Part shown: positions 9,141-17,782 of the stretch, piece by piece | Numbering within the stretch: position 1 is the stretch's first letter | Layout: each line of letters opens with the position of its first letter | Source of the DNA: Cyclobacteriaceae bacterium | GTDB lineage: Bacteria > Bacteroidota > Bacteroidia > Cytophagales > Cyclobacteriaceae | Reading direction: 5' to 3' | DNA length: 64,000 nt | Assembly: GCA_020436165.1 (NCBI GenBank) | Contig: JAGQYI010000048.1 | Coordinates: forward strand, 17,919-81,918 | Program-made: the position numbers and the translations under genes | The notes under the pieces: model-generated | Databases searched by the model: none | Seen by the model: only the letters and a program-made list of their open reading frames with translations | What the model was told of the DNA's origin: nothing

Positions 9141-9920
9141 TTGGTTCACCAGGTAACTTCATTTTTAAATTATTGGCTCAATGAAGTGAATGCTCATTCG
9201 CTTCAATCTCCATTTATCTATAGTTTATATACCACTTGCATACGGAAAGACTCCAACAAAAATGAGTTCAAAGAAATTGAACAAACCAGAAATCGTCTTC
9301 TACACTCCGAAATGCTTGTTAAGCCAATCGATTGGGGAGCGCCTTCAACGGTTCATAGCAATTCATCCAATGTAAGGGTGAGTGCCATTGCAAAACAAGG
9401 CCTGACCAAACCCAAGATCAGTCGCTTGCTTAATCGACTGATCCAATACAGCAATTCAAAACATATTGTTGAGTTAGGAACTTCATTTGGTTTGAACACA
9501 TTGTATATGGCGCAAAGCGAAGAAGTTAAGGTCACAACCTTTGAAGGCTCAAAGGAAATAGCAGATATTGCCTTAACCAACTTCGAGTTCTTTAAAAAAA
9601 GTAATATCAAACTTGTTGAAGGCAATATAGATGAAACACTTCCAAAATTCATTGATTCACGCATTCATATTGATTTTGCCTATATAGACGCAAATCATAG
9701 GTTTGAGCCCACCATCAATTATTTTAAGTTGCTACTCAAAAGAACCCATGACAATTCTATTATGGTTTTTGATGATATTTATTGGTCAAAAGAAATGACA
9801 CAGGCATGGAATACGATCAAAGAACACCCCCAGGTTACCCTGTCTATAGATCTATTTGATGTGGGGATTGTGCTTTTTAAACCAGACCTAAGCAAGACAC
9901 ATTATACCTTAATGTTTTAG
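9141..9920 (+). CDS. SAM-dependent O-methyltransferase-like protein (class I)
   Basis: Rossmann-fold methyltransferase of 259 aa. The SAM-binding motif I is HIVELGTSFGLNTLYMA (around residues 110-125), followed by the acidic FEGSKEIA and FAYIDANH motifs as in COMT-like families, then MVFDDIYWSKEM. The N-terminal FLNYWLNEVNAHSLQSPFIY matches what I recall of Bacteroidota homologues, which supports the TTG start directly abutting the apaG stop. Substrate unknown. Its 3' end overlaps the convergent TPMT-like gene by 12 bp. Confidence 0.78.
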   Translation: MVHQVTSFLNYWLNEVNAHSLQSPFIYSLYTTCIRKDSNKNEFKEIEQTRNRLLHSEMLVKPIDWGAPSTVHSNSSNVRVSAIAKQGLTKPKISRLLNRLIQYSNSKHIVELGTSFGLNTLYMAQSEEVKVTTFEGSKEIADIALTNFEFFKKSNIKLVEGNIDETLPKFIDSRIHIDFAYIDANHRFEPTINYFKLLLKRTHDNSIMVFDDIYWSKEMTQAWNTIKEHPQVTLSIDLFDVGIVLFKPDLSKTHYTLMF

Positions 9921-10502
9921 CTCTTTCCTGATCAAATTCACAAATAACTCATTACCCTTTCTGGGCTTTATTGAGTTTTCGCAATCTTCATATACCTTAA
10001 ATTCAAAATAAGGAGTAAAATATGCCAAATACTCTTCTGCACTTCCTCCAAATGGAGGTCTGTTATTGTATAAAGGAATACTAAATAACACACCCACAAG
10101 TTTGCCTTTAGGCTTAAGAAGAGCATGCATCTTTTTCGCATATTCTTCTCTTCTTTCAGGGTCAATAGAGCAAAAAAATGTTTGTTCAACGATCAGGTCA
10201 TAGGCCCCTTCCAATTCAAAAAAATCTGATTGAATAAGGCTTGATTCCTGGATTTCGGGGCATCTCTTTGCCAGATTATTAAGTGGTATCTCCGAAATAT
10301 CAACTACATCAACATCAAAGCCTCTTTTGTTGAGGTATTCAGCCTCATAGCCATTTCCGCAACCCGGAATCAATATTTTAATGGATTTGTTCGTTAATTG
10401 ATCAAAGTAGTCTTTAAGCGGTGTAGTAATAGCTCCCGCATCCCAACCGGTTTGGTGGGATTGATAACGAGTTGTCCAAAAGTCTCTATCGAGTTGTAAC
10501 AT
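9909..10502 (-). CDS. TPMT-like SAM-dependent methyltransferase
   Basis: Class I methyltransferase of 197 aa resembling the thiopurine S-methyltransferase family. Near the N-terminus is the DRDFWTTRYQSHQTGWDAG block, then SAM motif I ILIPGCGNGYEAEYL, acidic VDVVDIS, and later YDLIVEQTFFCSIDPERREEY, typical of bacterial TPMT relatives. I start at MLQLDRDFW (10502); an upstream ATG at 10526 adds eight residues and would run into the promoter of the divergent gene. The natural substrate is unknown; metalloid or thiol methylation is known for relatives. Its end overlaps the plus-strand methyltransferase tail. Confidence 0.82.
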   Translation of the reverse strand: MLQLDRDFWTTRYQSHQTGWDAGAITTPLKDYFDQLTNKSIKILIPGCGNGYEAEYLNKRGFDVDVVDISEIPLNNLAKRCPEIQESSLIQSDFFELEGAYDLIVEQTFFCSIDPERREEYAKKMHALLKPKGKLVGVLFSIPLYNNRPPFGGSAEEYLAYFTPYFEFKVYEDCENSIKPRKGNELFVNLIRKELKH

Positions 10503-10512
10503 TAAGCAGATG

Positions 10513-10542
10513 TTGGATAAGTACAAAGAAAGGCTAATTTTG
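10513..10542 (+). promoter_or_regulatory. Bacteroidota-type promoter for the coiled-coil membrane protein gene
   Basis: TTG at 10513-10515, a 19-bp spacer, then TAATTTTG at 10535-10542, an exact TAnnTTTG. It sits 18 bp before the ATG at 10561. Confidence 0.65.
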
Positions 10543-10560
10543 TAACCTAATTCGAATGTA

Positions 10561-11505
10561 ATGTCAGAAACACCTCAGGAAAAAAAATCTCAGGAGCAGA
10601 ATCCTCCAAAAGAGAATAATCAGAGATCAAGGAGAACCATTACCTTGTTCGTATTAGTTGCCCTTGTTGCACTTCTTGCTATTAAGGTTTTTTTCGATCA
10701 GCATGAAAAATCAGAATTAAAAGAGTATTACCAGACAGAGTTGGAGCAATCGCAAACAAAGCTTAAGGAAATTAGTGAAGAGCTCGAACAGAAGATCCAT
10801 GAAATTGATTCTTTAGGTGGTGATATTACAGAGCTGTTAGCCGCTAAGGAAGAAGTTGAAAAAGAAAGAGATCAGTTGACGGCAACTAGACAAGCAAACC
10901 GTCAACTTATCGGAAGGTTGCGTAGAAAGACGGAAGGTTATGAAGAGTTGCTCAAAGAGAAAGACAAGGAAATTGTGCGTTTGAAAAAAGTTGCCGAGCA
11001 ACTAATGACAGAAAACACTAGTCTTAAAACAGAAAAGAATGAGCTTAACCGCTCCATAGTTGACCTTAACCAGGATAAGAAAAAACTGGAAGACAAAGTT
11101 GCAATTGCTTCCCAGTTAAAAGCAGAAGGAATCCATATTTATGCGGTATCTAAAAGCGGAAAGGAACGCGAAGGAGAGTTTAAAAATCGTCAATTGAATA
11201 CACTAAAAGTGGTATTCAATATTGCTAAAAATGATGTAGCTCCGTTGGAAGCAAAGGAAATATTCGTTCGGATAATTGACGAGAATGATCAGGTAATATT
11301 CGATATAAATAAAGGATCGGGTTCGTTTATGCTGGATGGAAAAGAAACATTTTATACAGCTAAAAAAGACGTGCTTTTCGATAACAGTCAACAACAACTT
11401 TCATTTACTTATGACAAGGGAAGTGACTACGACCCGGGAGTATATACAATGGAAGCTTTTACCGATGGCTACTCCATGGGAGCAAAGACATTTACAGTAA
11501 AATAA
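10561..11505 (+). CDS. Membrane-anchored coiled-coil protein of unknown function
   Basis: A 314-residue protein. It has a charged, Gln/Glu-rich cytoplasmic head (1-24), one transmembrane helix (about 26-44, TLFVLVALVALLAIKVFF), and a long heptad-rich Glu/Lys/Gln coiled coil (about 48-180). A C-terminal beta-rich domain (about 190-314, with IFVRIIDENDQVIFD and YDPGVYTMEAFTDG) follows. The anchor-coil-domain layout suggests a periplasmic-facing structural or scaffolding role; I do not recognise a named family. Its 3' end is convergent with valS and separated only by a hairpin. Confidence 0.75.
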   Translation: MSETPQEKKSQEQNPPKENNQRSRRTITLFVLVALVALLAIKVFFDQHEKSELKEYYQTELEQSQTKLKEISEELEQKIHEIDSLGGDITELLAAKEEVEKERDQLTATRQANRQLIGRLRRKTEGYEELLKEKDKEIVRLKKVAEQLMTENTSLKTEKNELNRSIVDLNQDKKKLEDKVAIASQLKAEGIHIYAVSKSGKEREGEFKNRQLNTLKVVFNIAKNDVAPLEAKEIFVRIIDENDQVIFDINKGSGSFMLDGKETFYTAKKDVLFDNSQQQLSFTYDKGSDYDPGVYTMEAFTDGYSMGAKTFTVK

Positions 11506-11511
11506 GCTGAT

Positions 11512-11531
11512 TGGGGAGTTTTAACTCCCCA
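11512..11531. terminator. Perfect hairpin between convergent genes, overlapping the valS stop codon
   Basis: TGGGGAGTT (11512-11520), loop TT, AACTCCCCA (11523-11531) is a 9-bp perfect stem. The valS stop codon (TAA at 11523-11521) is inside it. No long T-run follows on either strand, so it may block convergent transcription or protect 3' ends rather than act as a classical terminator. Confidence 0.5.
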
Positions 11532-14145
11532 TCGCTTCTAACTGTTCTTCCAATGCTTTTATCTTAGACTCAGCATCGGCAAGTTTCTTGCGCTCATTGG
11601 CAACCACTTGCTCCGGAGCATTGTTTACAAATCGCTCGTTGCTAAGTTTTTTGCTTACCGAATTCATAAAGCCTTTGGTGTAATCCAATTCTTTTAGAAT
11701 TTCCTCTCGCTCTTTTTCAAGGTCAACACCGCCTTGTACGGGAACAAAATACTCATGCCCTTTTATTACAAAACCAAAAGCGGTTTCCGGCTTGGCATCT
11801 ACAGCAACTAACTCACTCAGATTCGCTAGCTTGCTCACCACCTCTTCAAAGCCTACAAAATCCAATGGAGATTCTGATTTATACTGAAGGGCTAATGTCT
11901 CCTTAGGTGAAATGCCTTTCGAGTTACGTAAGTTCCGCACCTGGGTAATCACCTCAAAAGAAGCTTCTGCTCCTTCCAATAAAGAGCTGTCCACTGAACC
12001 TACTTTAGGCCATTCTGCTACCATTAATGATTCACTATCCCTTCGGTCTCTTAGCAAATGCCATATTTCTTCAGAAATAAATGGCATGAACGGATGCAAC
12101 ACCTTCAGTACTTTTTCAAAGAATACTACTGTAGCATCATAAGTGCTTTGATCTATAGGTTTACCAAACTCAGGCTTAATCATTTCCAGGTACCACGAAC
12201 AGAAGTCGTTCCACACCAACTTGTAGGTAGTCATTAAAGCATCTGAGATACGGAATTTTGAGAAATGATCCTCAATTTCTGCTAACGCAGAATTAAACCT
12301 TGATTCAAACCAGTCAAGTGAAGTCTGGTTTTGCTTACCATCTAATGAGCTATCTATTTCCCACCCATGCACTAATCGGAACGCATTCCATATCTTGTTA
12401 GAGAAGTTCCTACCCTGCTCGCATAGCTTTTCATCGAAAAGCAAATCGTTACCAGCTGGTGAGCTAAATAGCATACCTGTTCGAACACCATCGGCCCCAT
12501 ATTTCTCCATTAACTCGATAGGATCAGGTGAGTTGCCCAACGATTTGGACATTTTACGGCCTTGTTTATCTCGTACAATACCGGTTAGATACACATTATT
12601 AAATGGTCGTTCATTTCGGTATTCGTAGCCAAACATGATCATACGAGCCACCCAGAAAAACAGAATTTCAGGAGCTGTGATCAAATCGTTGGTTGGGTAG
12701 TAATAGTTAATATCTTCATTATCCGGCTCCATAATTCCGTTGAAAACGGAAATTGGCCACAGGCCAGAAGAGAACCATGTATCCAGCACATCTTCATCAC
12801 GCGTTAGCTTATCTAACGTTAGGCTAGCATCAATTGCCTGAGCTTGCTTTAATGCATCTTCTTCAGTCTCTGCCACTACAATTTTACCTGTTGGTAAGTA
12901 CCAAGCAGGTATCTGGTGTCCCCACCACAACTGGCGCGAAATACACCAGTCGCGTACATTCTCCATCCAGTGGCGGTACATGTTTTTGAACTTAGGTGGC
13001 ACCAGCTGAACTTCATCTTCCATAACCGAAGTATAGGCTCGCTTGGTAAGGTCTTGCATCTTCACAAACCACTGTGTTGAAAGCTTAGGCTCAACTACCG
13101 CATCTGTTCGCTCTGAGAAGCCGACATTGTTTACATACTCTTCCACCTTAACAAGATGCCCTTCTTCCTCTAATTGTTTTACTATTTTCTTACGAACCAC
13201 AAAGCGGTCTTCCCCTACAAACAATTGAGCAGCTTCACTAAGCGTTCCATCGTCATTTAATATATCAATGGACTCAAGGTTGTACTTCAGTCCTAATTCG
13301 TAGTCGTTAATGTCATGTGCAGGTGTAACTTTCAAGCATCCTGTACCAAAATCCATTGCTACGTACTCATCCTGAATGATAGGTACCTCACGGTTCAATA
13401 ATGGAACCAACACCGTTTTACCTTTCAAACTTGAATAACGCTCATCAAGAGGATTCACACAAACCGCGGTATCACCCAAAATGGTTTCTGGACGTGTAGT
13501 GGCAACAGTTACATACTCATCCTCTCCCTTTATCTTATAGCGTACGTGGTAAAGTTTTGAATTCACTTCCTTATGAATCACCTCATCATCGGCAAGCGCA
13601 GTTTTCCCTTGAGGATCCCAGTTTACCATACGAATACCACGGTAGATGTACCCTTTGTTGTACAAATCAACAAATACATGATTCACAGACTTGGACAAAT
13701 CCTCATCCATCGTAAAGCGCGTGCGATCCCAATCGCATGATGCTCCCAGTTTCTTTAACTGCTCAAGAATAATCCCTCCATATTTCTCCTTCCACTCCCA
13801 GGCATATTCAAGAAATTCCTCACGAGAAATATCCTTCTTATCTATCCCTTTCTCTTTCAACATGGCAACCACCTTTGCCTCTGTGGCAATGGAAGCATGA
13901 TCCGTACCAGGTACCCAAAGAGCCTCCTTGCCTTGCATACGTGCCCTTCTAATCAATACATCTTGCAATGTATTATTAAGCATATGCCCCATATGCAACA
14001 CACCCGTAACGTTTGGTGGTGGAATCACAATCGTATACGGTTCCTTGTCTGGGTTAGGGCTCGATTTAAAATAGCCTTTGTCCATCCAGTCTTGATACCA
14101 CTTATCTTCTACTTCTTTCGGGTTGTATTTGGTTGAAAGGGTCAT
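11521..14145 (-). CDS. valS: Valine--tRNA ligase
   Basis: Class I aminoacyl-tRNA synthetase of 874 aa that charges tRNA-Val, with editing of mischarged threonine. The HIGH signature appears as HMGH at residues 51-54 within [13 protein letters not shown]. The editing domain contains [13 protein letters not shown], and the KMSKS loop is at 531-535. The C-terminal anticodon-binding region ends in a coiled-coil arm ([18 protein letters not shown] to the end), which is the ValS-specific tail. Length and motifs are complete. It is transcribed alone and is convergent with the coiled-coil protein gene. Confidence 0.97.
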   Translation of the reverse strand: MTLSTKYNPKEVEDKWYQDWMDKGYFKSSPNPDKEPYTIVIPPPNVTGVLHMGHMLNNTLQDVLIRRARMQGKEALWVPGTDHASIATEAKVVAMLKEKGIDKKDISREEFLEYAWEWKEKYGGIILEQLKKLGASCDWDRTRFTMDEDLSKSVNHVFVDLYNKGYIYRGIRMVNWDPQGKTALADDEVIHKEVNSKLYHVRYKIKGEDEYVTVATTRPETILGDTAVCVNPLDERYSSLKGKTVLVPLLNREVPIIQDEYVAMDFGTGCLKVTPAHDINDYELGLKYNLESIDILNDDGTLSEAAQLFVGEDRFVVRKKIVKQLEEEGHLVKVEEYVNNVGFSERTDAVVEPKLSTQWFVKMQDLTKRAYTSVMEDEVQLVPPKFKNMYRHWMENVRDWCISRQLWWGHQIPAWYLPTGKIVVAETEEDALKQAQAIDASLTLDKLTRDEDVLDTWFSSGLWPISVFNGIMEPDNEDINYYYPTNDLITAPEILFFWVARMIMFGYEYRNERPFNNVYLTGIVRDKQGRKMSKSLGNSPDPIELMEKYGADGVRTGMLFSSPAGNDLLFDEKLCEQGRNFSNKIWNAFRLVHGWEIDSSLDGKQNQTSLDWFESRFNSALAEIEDHFSKFRISDALMTTYKLVWNDFCSWYLEMIKPEFGKPIDQSTYDATVVFFEKVLKVLHPFMPFISEEIWHLLRDRRDSESLMVAEWPKVGSVDSSLLEGAEASFEVITQVRNLRNSKGISPKETLALQYKSESPLDFVGFEEVVSKLANLSELVAVDAKPETAFGFVIKGHEYFVPVQGGVDLEKEREEILKELDYTKGFMNSVSKKLSNERFVNNAPEQVVANERKKLADAESKIKALEEQLEAMGS

Positions 14146-14171
14146 TTATCGTACTTAAAATATTTGAAGCG

Positions 14172-14179
14172 CAAAAATA
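14172..14179 (-). promoter_or_regulatory. Possible -7 element for valS
   Basis: On the minus strand this reads TATTTTTG, an exact TAnnTTTG, about 26 bp before the valS ATG. There is no TTG at the expected -33 distance, so it is tentative. Confidence 0.35.
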
Positions 14180-14226
14180 GCAAAGAGTACACACCTTACC
14201 TTTTAATTGAATCAAAAGATTATAGC

Positions 14227-14682
14227 TTAAACAGGCAGAGCTGTAGAATACTTGTCCTTACTCAATACAAAAGAGCTTTGTACGTGCGCAATATTCGAGT
14301 TAACTGAAAGCTTATTCAGAATAAACTGTTGAAAAGCCTCCATATCTTTCAATTGTGCTTTAAGCAGATAATCGAAATTACCTGCAATGTGGTAACACTC
14401 CATTATTTCATTGTACGACCGCATCTCGGCAACGAATTTATCCAGGTAAGAGCGTGTATGGTTCTTTAATGAAATAGATATAAACACAATCAGGTTTCTA
14501 CCTACCTTCTTTGCATTAACCAGGGCCACATATTTATCAATCACTCCCTCCTTTTCCAATCGCTTCACACGCTCAAAAACAGGCGTTGTTGTTAAATTTA
14601 GCTTCTCTGCCAATGCCTTGATGGTTATGCGGCCATCCTTTTGAAGAGTTTCTACTATTTGCTTATCAACTGAATCAAGCAT
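14227..14682 (-). CDS. Lrp/AsnC family transcriptional regulator
   Basis: A 151-residue regulator. The N-terminal winged helix-turn-helix (about 1-60) reads DKQIVETLQKDGRITIKALA followed by the recognition segment TTTPVFERVKRLEKEGVI. A RAM/AsnC ligand-binding domain (about 65-145) contains YHIAGNFDYLLKAQL. Such proteins form octamers and sense amino acids. It is divergent from an amino-acid dehydrogenase gene across 176 bp of very AT-rich DNA, so control of that gene and of itself is likely but inferred. Confidence 0.9.
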   Translation of the reverse strand: MLDSVDKQIVETLQKDGRITIKALAEKLNLTTTPVFERVKRLEKEGVIDKYVALVNAKKVGRNLIVFISISLKNHTRSYLDKFVAEMRSYNEIMECYHIAGNFDYLLKAQLKDMEAFQQFILNKLSVNSNIAHVQSSFVLSKDKYSTALPV

Positions 14683-14824
14683 CTTAAAAGAATTTTATTC
14701 TACCAGTATTAGTTTAAAGAACAAATAAAATCATAATAATCTACTATTTATATATTTTAAAGAATAATAAACCATATTTTAAAATATTTATAGAAATAAC
14801 AACCATACAGCTTGCAATCCTAAC

Positions 14825-14832
14825 TAAGTTTG
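14825..14832 (+). promoter_or_regulatory. Possible -7 element for the dehydrogenase gene
   Basis: TAAGTTTG is an exact TAnnTTTG, 26 bp before the ATG at 14859. No TTG occurs 19-20 bp upstream (the nearest is 10 bp away), so the promoter may depend on an activator such as the divergent Lrp protein. The rest of the 176-bp spacer is AT-rich with short ATTTTAAAAT-type palindromes around 14750-14790. Confidence 0.35.
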
Positions 14833-14858
14833 AAAAAATAATTTAGTTATTAGGCAAC

Positions 14859-16085
14859 ATGATAGAATTATTAAAGAAGTTCGAAGAGAAACAACCAGAG
14901 ATTGTTTTCGAATGGAAAGACAGCGAAACGGATGCTGAAGGATGGGTAGTTATTAACTCATTGCGAGGTGGAGCTGCTGGAGGTGGAACGCGCATGCGTA
15001 AGGGCCTCAACAAAAATGAGGTTGAATCTCTCGCCAAAACAATGGAGGTAAAGTTCACCGTTTCCGGACCACCTATAGGTGGAGCCAAATCAGGAATAAA
15101 CTTTGACCCAACCGACCCTCGCAAAGGAGAAGTACTCAAACGCTGGTATAAAGCAGTTATTCCTTTGCTTAAAAGCTACTATGGCACCGGAGGTGATATG
15201 CATGTAGATGAAATATCTGAGGTTATCCCTTACACAGAAGAATATGGGCTTTGGCACCCTCAGGAAGGTGTGGTAAATGGACATTATTCTTCATCAGATA
15301 GCCAGAAAATTAAGAAGATTGGTCAGTTGCGTTCCGGGGTGTCTAAAATTGTTGAAGATATTAACTACACCCCCTCTTTGGAACGGAAATATACCCTTGC
15401 TGATATGATAACAGGTTATGGAGTAGCCGAATCGGTTATTCATTATTACTCTATCTGGGGTGGTAATGTATCTACAAAAAGAGCCATTATACAAGGCTGG
15501 GGTAATGTGGGAGCCGCTGCCGGATTCTATCTTTCCAAAGCAGGCGTTAAGATTGTTGCGATTATAGACGGCCATGGGGGCGTCATAAACACGGAAGGTT
15601 ATACTCTCAATGAGATTATTTCCATGATGCTTAACAGGGATGGCATGACGCTACGAGCCGATAACCTAATGCCATTTGATGAAGCCAATACTAAAATCTG
15701 GAATACAAAAGCTGAAATATTTATTCCGGCTGCTGCATCAAGGTTAGTATCTAAAGAAAATGTACAGACACTTATGGATAATGGACTTGAGGTAATCTCA
15801 AGTGGAGCCAATGTGCCTTTTGCCGATAAAGAGATATTCTTCGGCCCCATTCTTGACTTCGCAGATTCGCATGTTTCGGTTATTCCGGATTTTATTGCCA
15901 ACTGTGGTATGGCCCGTGTGTTTGCTTACCTTATGGGAGAAAATGTGGAGATCACAGATGAAGCCATATTTGCAGATACCTCAAATACGATTAAAGAAGC
16001 ATTGGTTCGAGTGCATGAGTTTAACCATGCTCCAACCAGCATTACAAAAAAAGCTTTGGAGCTTTCTATAGGTCAATTGGTTTAA
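14859..16085 (+). CDS. Glu/Leu/Phe/Val family amino-acid dehydrogenase
   Basis: NAD(P)-dependent enzyme that oxidatively deaminates an amino acid to a 2-oxo acid (408 aa). The substrate domain has the glycine-rich GGAAGGGTRMRKG and the catalytic-lysine region PPIGGAKSG (Lys77), and the nucleotide fold has QGWGNVGAAAGFYLSKAG. The C-terminal half includes IPAAASRLVS and PDFIANCGM. Substrate choice cannot be read from sequence. It lies between an Lrp regulator and the homogentisate operon, which fits branched-chain or aromatic amino-acid catabolism, but that is inference. Confidence 0.88.
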   Translation: MIELLKKFEEKQPEIVFEWKDSETDAEGWVVINSLRGGAAGGGTRMRKGLNKNEVESLAKTMEVKFTVSGPPIGGAKSGINFDPTDPRKGEVLKRWYKAVIPLLKSYYGTGGDMHVDEISEVIPYTEEYGLWHPQEGVVNGHYSSSDSQKIKKIGQLRSGVSKIVEDINYTPSLERKYTLADMITGYGVAESVIHYYSIWGGNVSTKRAIIQGWGNVGAAAGFYLSKAGVKIVAIIDGHGGVINTEGYTLNEIISMMLNRDGMTLRADNLMPFDEANTKIWNTKAEIFIPAAASRLVSKENVQTLMDNGLEVISSGANVPFADKEIFFGPILDFADSHVSVIPDFIANCGMARVFAYLMGENVEITDEAIFADTSNTIKEALVRVHEFNHAPTSITKKALELSIGQLV

Positions 16086-16147
16086 CCATTGACTTATAGC
16101 ATTTTAAACGGAAAAAGCGTAAATTTTAACCTCAAAACCGAGTAATT

Positions 16148-17314
16148 ATGCCCATATACCACCGCTTGGGAAAAATACCCCACAAACGACACACCACCTT
16201 TAAAAACAAAGACAAAGGAGGCCTTTACCAGGAAGAATTATTTGGCACATCCGGATTCTCCGGAATGTCATCATTATTGTATCATCTGCACCCGCCCACA
16301 CTTGTGAAGGAGAAAGAAAAAGCATTTTCTGTAAGGCCTGATATTGCCATTGAAGACAACCTAACGGAACTGAGTTTTCGAGGGTTTGATATAAAACCTG
16401 AGGCAGATTATATCAAAAGTAGAAAAACACTGTTTGTAAATAATGACCTTCAAATTGGCTTGGCAGCACCAACCCAGTCCATGTCTACCTATTTCTTCAA
16501 AAATGCGGAAGCGGATGAAATGATTTTTGTGCACGTGGGTTCTGGGAAATTAAGAACATCGTATGGAACTATCCCTTTTGAATATGGTGATTACCTTATT
16601 ATACCAAGGGGTACTATCTACCAAATTGAGTTTGACACAGAAGACAACCGACTACTTTATGTAGAGTCCTTCTCTCCTATTTTTACCCCAAAAAAATACC
16701 GAAACAATTTCGGGCAGTTATTGGAGCATTCCCCATTCTGTGAGCGCGATTATAAACTCCCACAAAACTTGGAAACGCACGATGAAAAAGGAGACTTCAA
16801 CATCATGATCAAAAAGAACGGACTTATTTATCCATACGTTTATGAAACTCATCCTTTTGATCTAGTGGGTTGGGATGGATACAATTACCCTTATGCTATT
16901 TCAATTTTTGATTTTGAACCGATAACAGGGCGTGTTCACCAACCACCACCGGTGCATCAGCAGTTTGAAGGAACCAACTTTGTGGTTTGCTCGTTCGTTC
17001 CTAGAATGTACGATTATCACCCAGAATCTATTCCGGCTCCTTACCACCACAGTAATATCGATTCTGACGAATTGCTTTACTATGTAGATGGCGACTTCAT
17101 GAGCAGAAATAATATCGAAAAAGGACAGATCACCTTACATGCAGGGGGTATCCCTCATGGACCACACCCAGGTGCTATTGAGCGTAGTCTTGGTGTAAAA
17201 TCTACGAAAGAGTTAGCCGTAATGATTGATCCTTTTAATCCAATGAAAATAACCAAGGAAGCCCTTAATATTGAGGTAGATGGTTATTACAAATCGTGGA
17301 TAGAGAAACATTAA
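16148..17314 (+). CDS. hmgA: Homogentisate 1,2-dioxygenase
   Basis: Fe(II) enzyme that opens the ring of homogentisate to maleylacetoacetate, the central step of tyrosine and phenylalanine breakdown. At 388 aa it is of the shorter bacterial type. Cupin-fold landmarks are RVHQPPPVHQQFEGTNFVVC, the iron-site segment PAPYHHSNIDSDELLYYVDG, and GITLHAGGIPHGPHPG-like sequence near the C-terminus (read here as QITLHAGGIPHGPHPG). It heads a run with hppD, fahA and a flavin reductase, all in the same direction. A four-helix-bundle gene lies directly after it and separates it from hppD. Confidence 0.94.
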   Translation: MPIYHRLGKIPHKRHTTFKNKDKGGLYQEELFGTSGFSGMSSLLYHLHPPTLVKEKEKAFSVRPDIAIEDNLTELSFRGFDIKPEADYIKSRKTLFVNNDLQIGLAAPTQSMSTYFFKNAEADEMIFVHVGSGKLRTSYGTIPFEYGDYLIIPRGTIYQIEFDTEDNRLLYVESFSPIFTPKKYRNNFGQLLEHSPFCERDYKLPQNLETHDEKGDFNIMIKKNGLIYPYVYETHPFDLVGWDGYNYPYAISIFDFEPITGRVHQPPPVHQQFEGTNFVVCSFVPRMYDYHPESIPAPYHHSNIDSDELLYYVDGDFMSRNNIEKGQITLHAGGIPHGPHPGAIERSLGVKSTKELAVMIDPFNPMKITKEALNIEVDGYYKSWIEKH

Positions 17315-17334
17315 ACTAATGTAATAATTAGATA

Positions 17335-17345
17335 ATTAATCAATT
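17335..17345 (+). repeat. 11-bp direct repeat, left copy
   Basis: ATTAATCAATT lies between hmgA and the four-helix-bundle gene. The identical 11-mer recurs at 17756-17766 on the other side of that gene. The surrounding DNA is strongly AT-rich on both sides. Confidence 0.55.
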
Positions 17346-17357
17346 GATCTGAAGCAA

Positions 17358-17744
17358 ATGAAGTTTACTGACCAACCAGCATATAAAGAAAATATCATTT
17401 TGAAACTCACATTTCAATTTGCGGTTGAGATTGTTAAGTACACTGAAGAGTTATCAAAGAACAAAAAGTTTGTGATCGGAGATCAATTATTGAGGTCCGG
17501 AACATCAATTGGAGCAAATGTTAAAGAATCTCAAAATGCTGAAAGTAAAAGAGATTTTATTCACAAACTCAAAATAGCCCTGAAAGAAGTGGATGAAACA
17601 GAGTATTGGCTTTTTATATGCAATGAAGTGGAATCATATCCTTCAACAGATCATTTAATCAGCCAATTAACTGAAATCTCAAAGGTTCTGACAAAGATTG
17701 TTACAACAACAAACAAAAACCATTTTCAGAAAGTAAATAATTAA
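17358..17744 (+). CDS. Four-helix-bundle protein (23S rRNA intervening-sequence protein family)
   Basis: A 128-residue, all-helical protein of the family first seen encoded in 23S rRNA intervening sequences. The signature is clear: an N-terminal FAVEIVKYTEELSKN helix, DQLLRSGTSIGANVKESQNAESKRDFIHK (split here as DQLLRSGTSIGANVKES and AESKRDFIHKLKIALKE), then DETEYWLFICNE and a last helix with SQLTEISKVLTKIV. The function is unknown; such genes occur scattered and often as solo insertions in Bacteroidota. It interrupts hmgA-hppD, and its AT-rich flanks carry matching 11-bp repeats. Confidence 0.9.
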   Translation: MKFTDQPAYKENIILKLTFQFAVEIVKYTEELSKNKKFVIGDQLLRSGTSIGANVKESQNAESKRDFIHKLKIALKEVDETEYWLFICNEVESYPSTDHLISQLTEISKVLTKIVTTTNKNHFQKVNN

Positions 17745-17755
17745 ACAATTAAGAC

Positions 17756-17766
17756 ATTAATCAATT
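17756..17766 (+). repeat. 11-bp direct repeat, right copy
   Basis: ATTAATCAATT, identical to 17335-17345, lies between the four-helix-bundle gene and hppD. Both copies are in direct orientation, as expected for a target-site duplication or recombination footprint, though in AT-rich DNA chance is not excluded. Confidence 0.55.
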
Positions 17767-17782
17767 AGCTAATTAACAAGCG

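Noticed and set aside
14683..14858. AT palindromes in the Lrp-dehydrogenase spacer as defined Lrp operators
   Set aside because: The spacer is so AT-rich that short palindromes are expected by chance; no repeated, phased site stands out.
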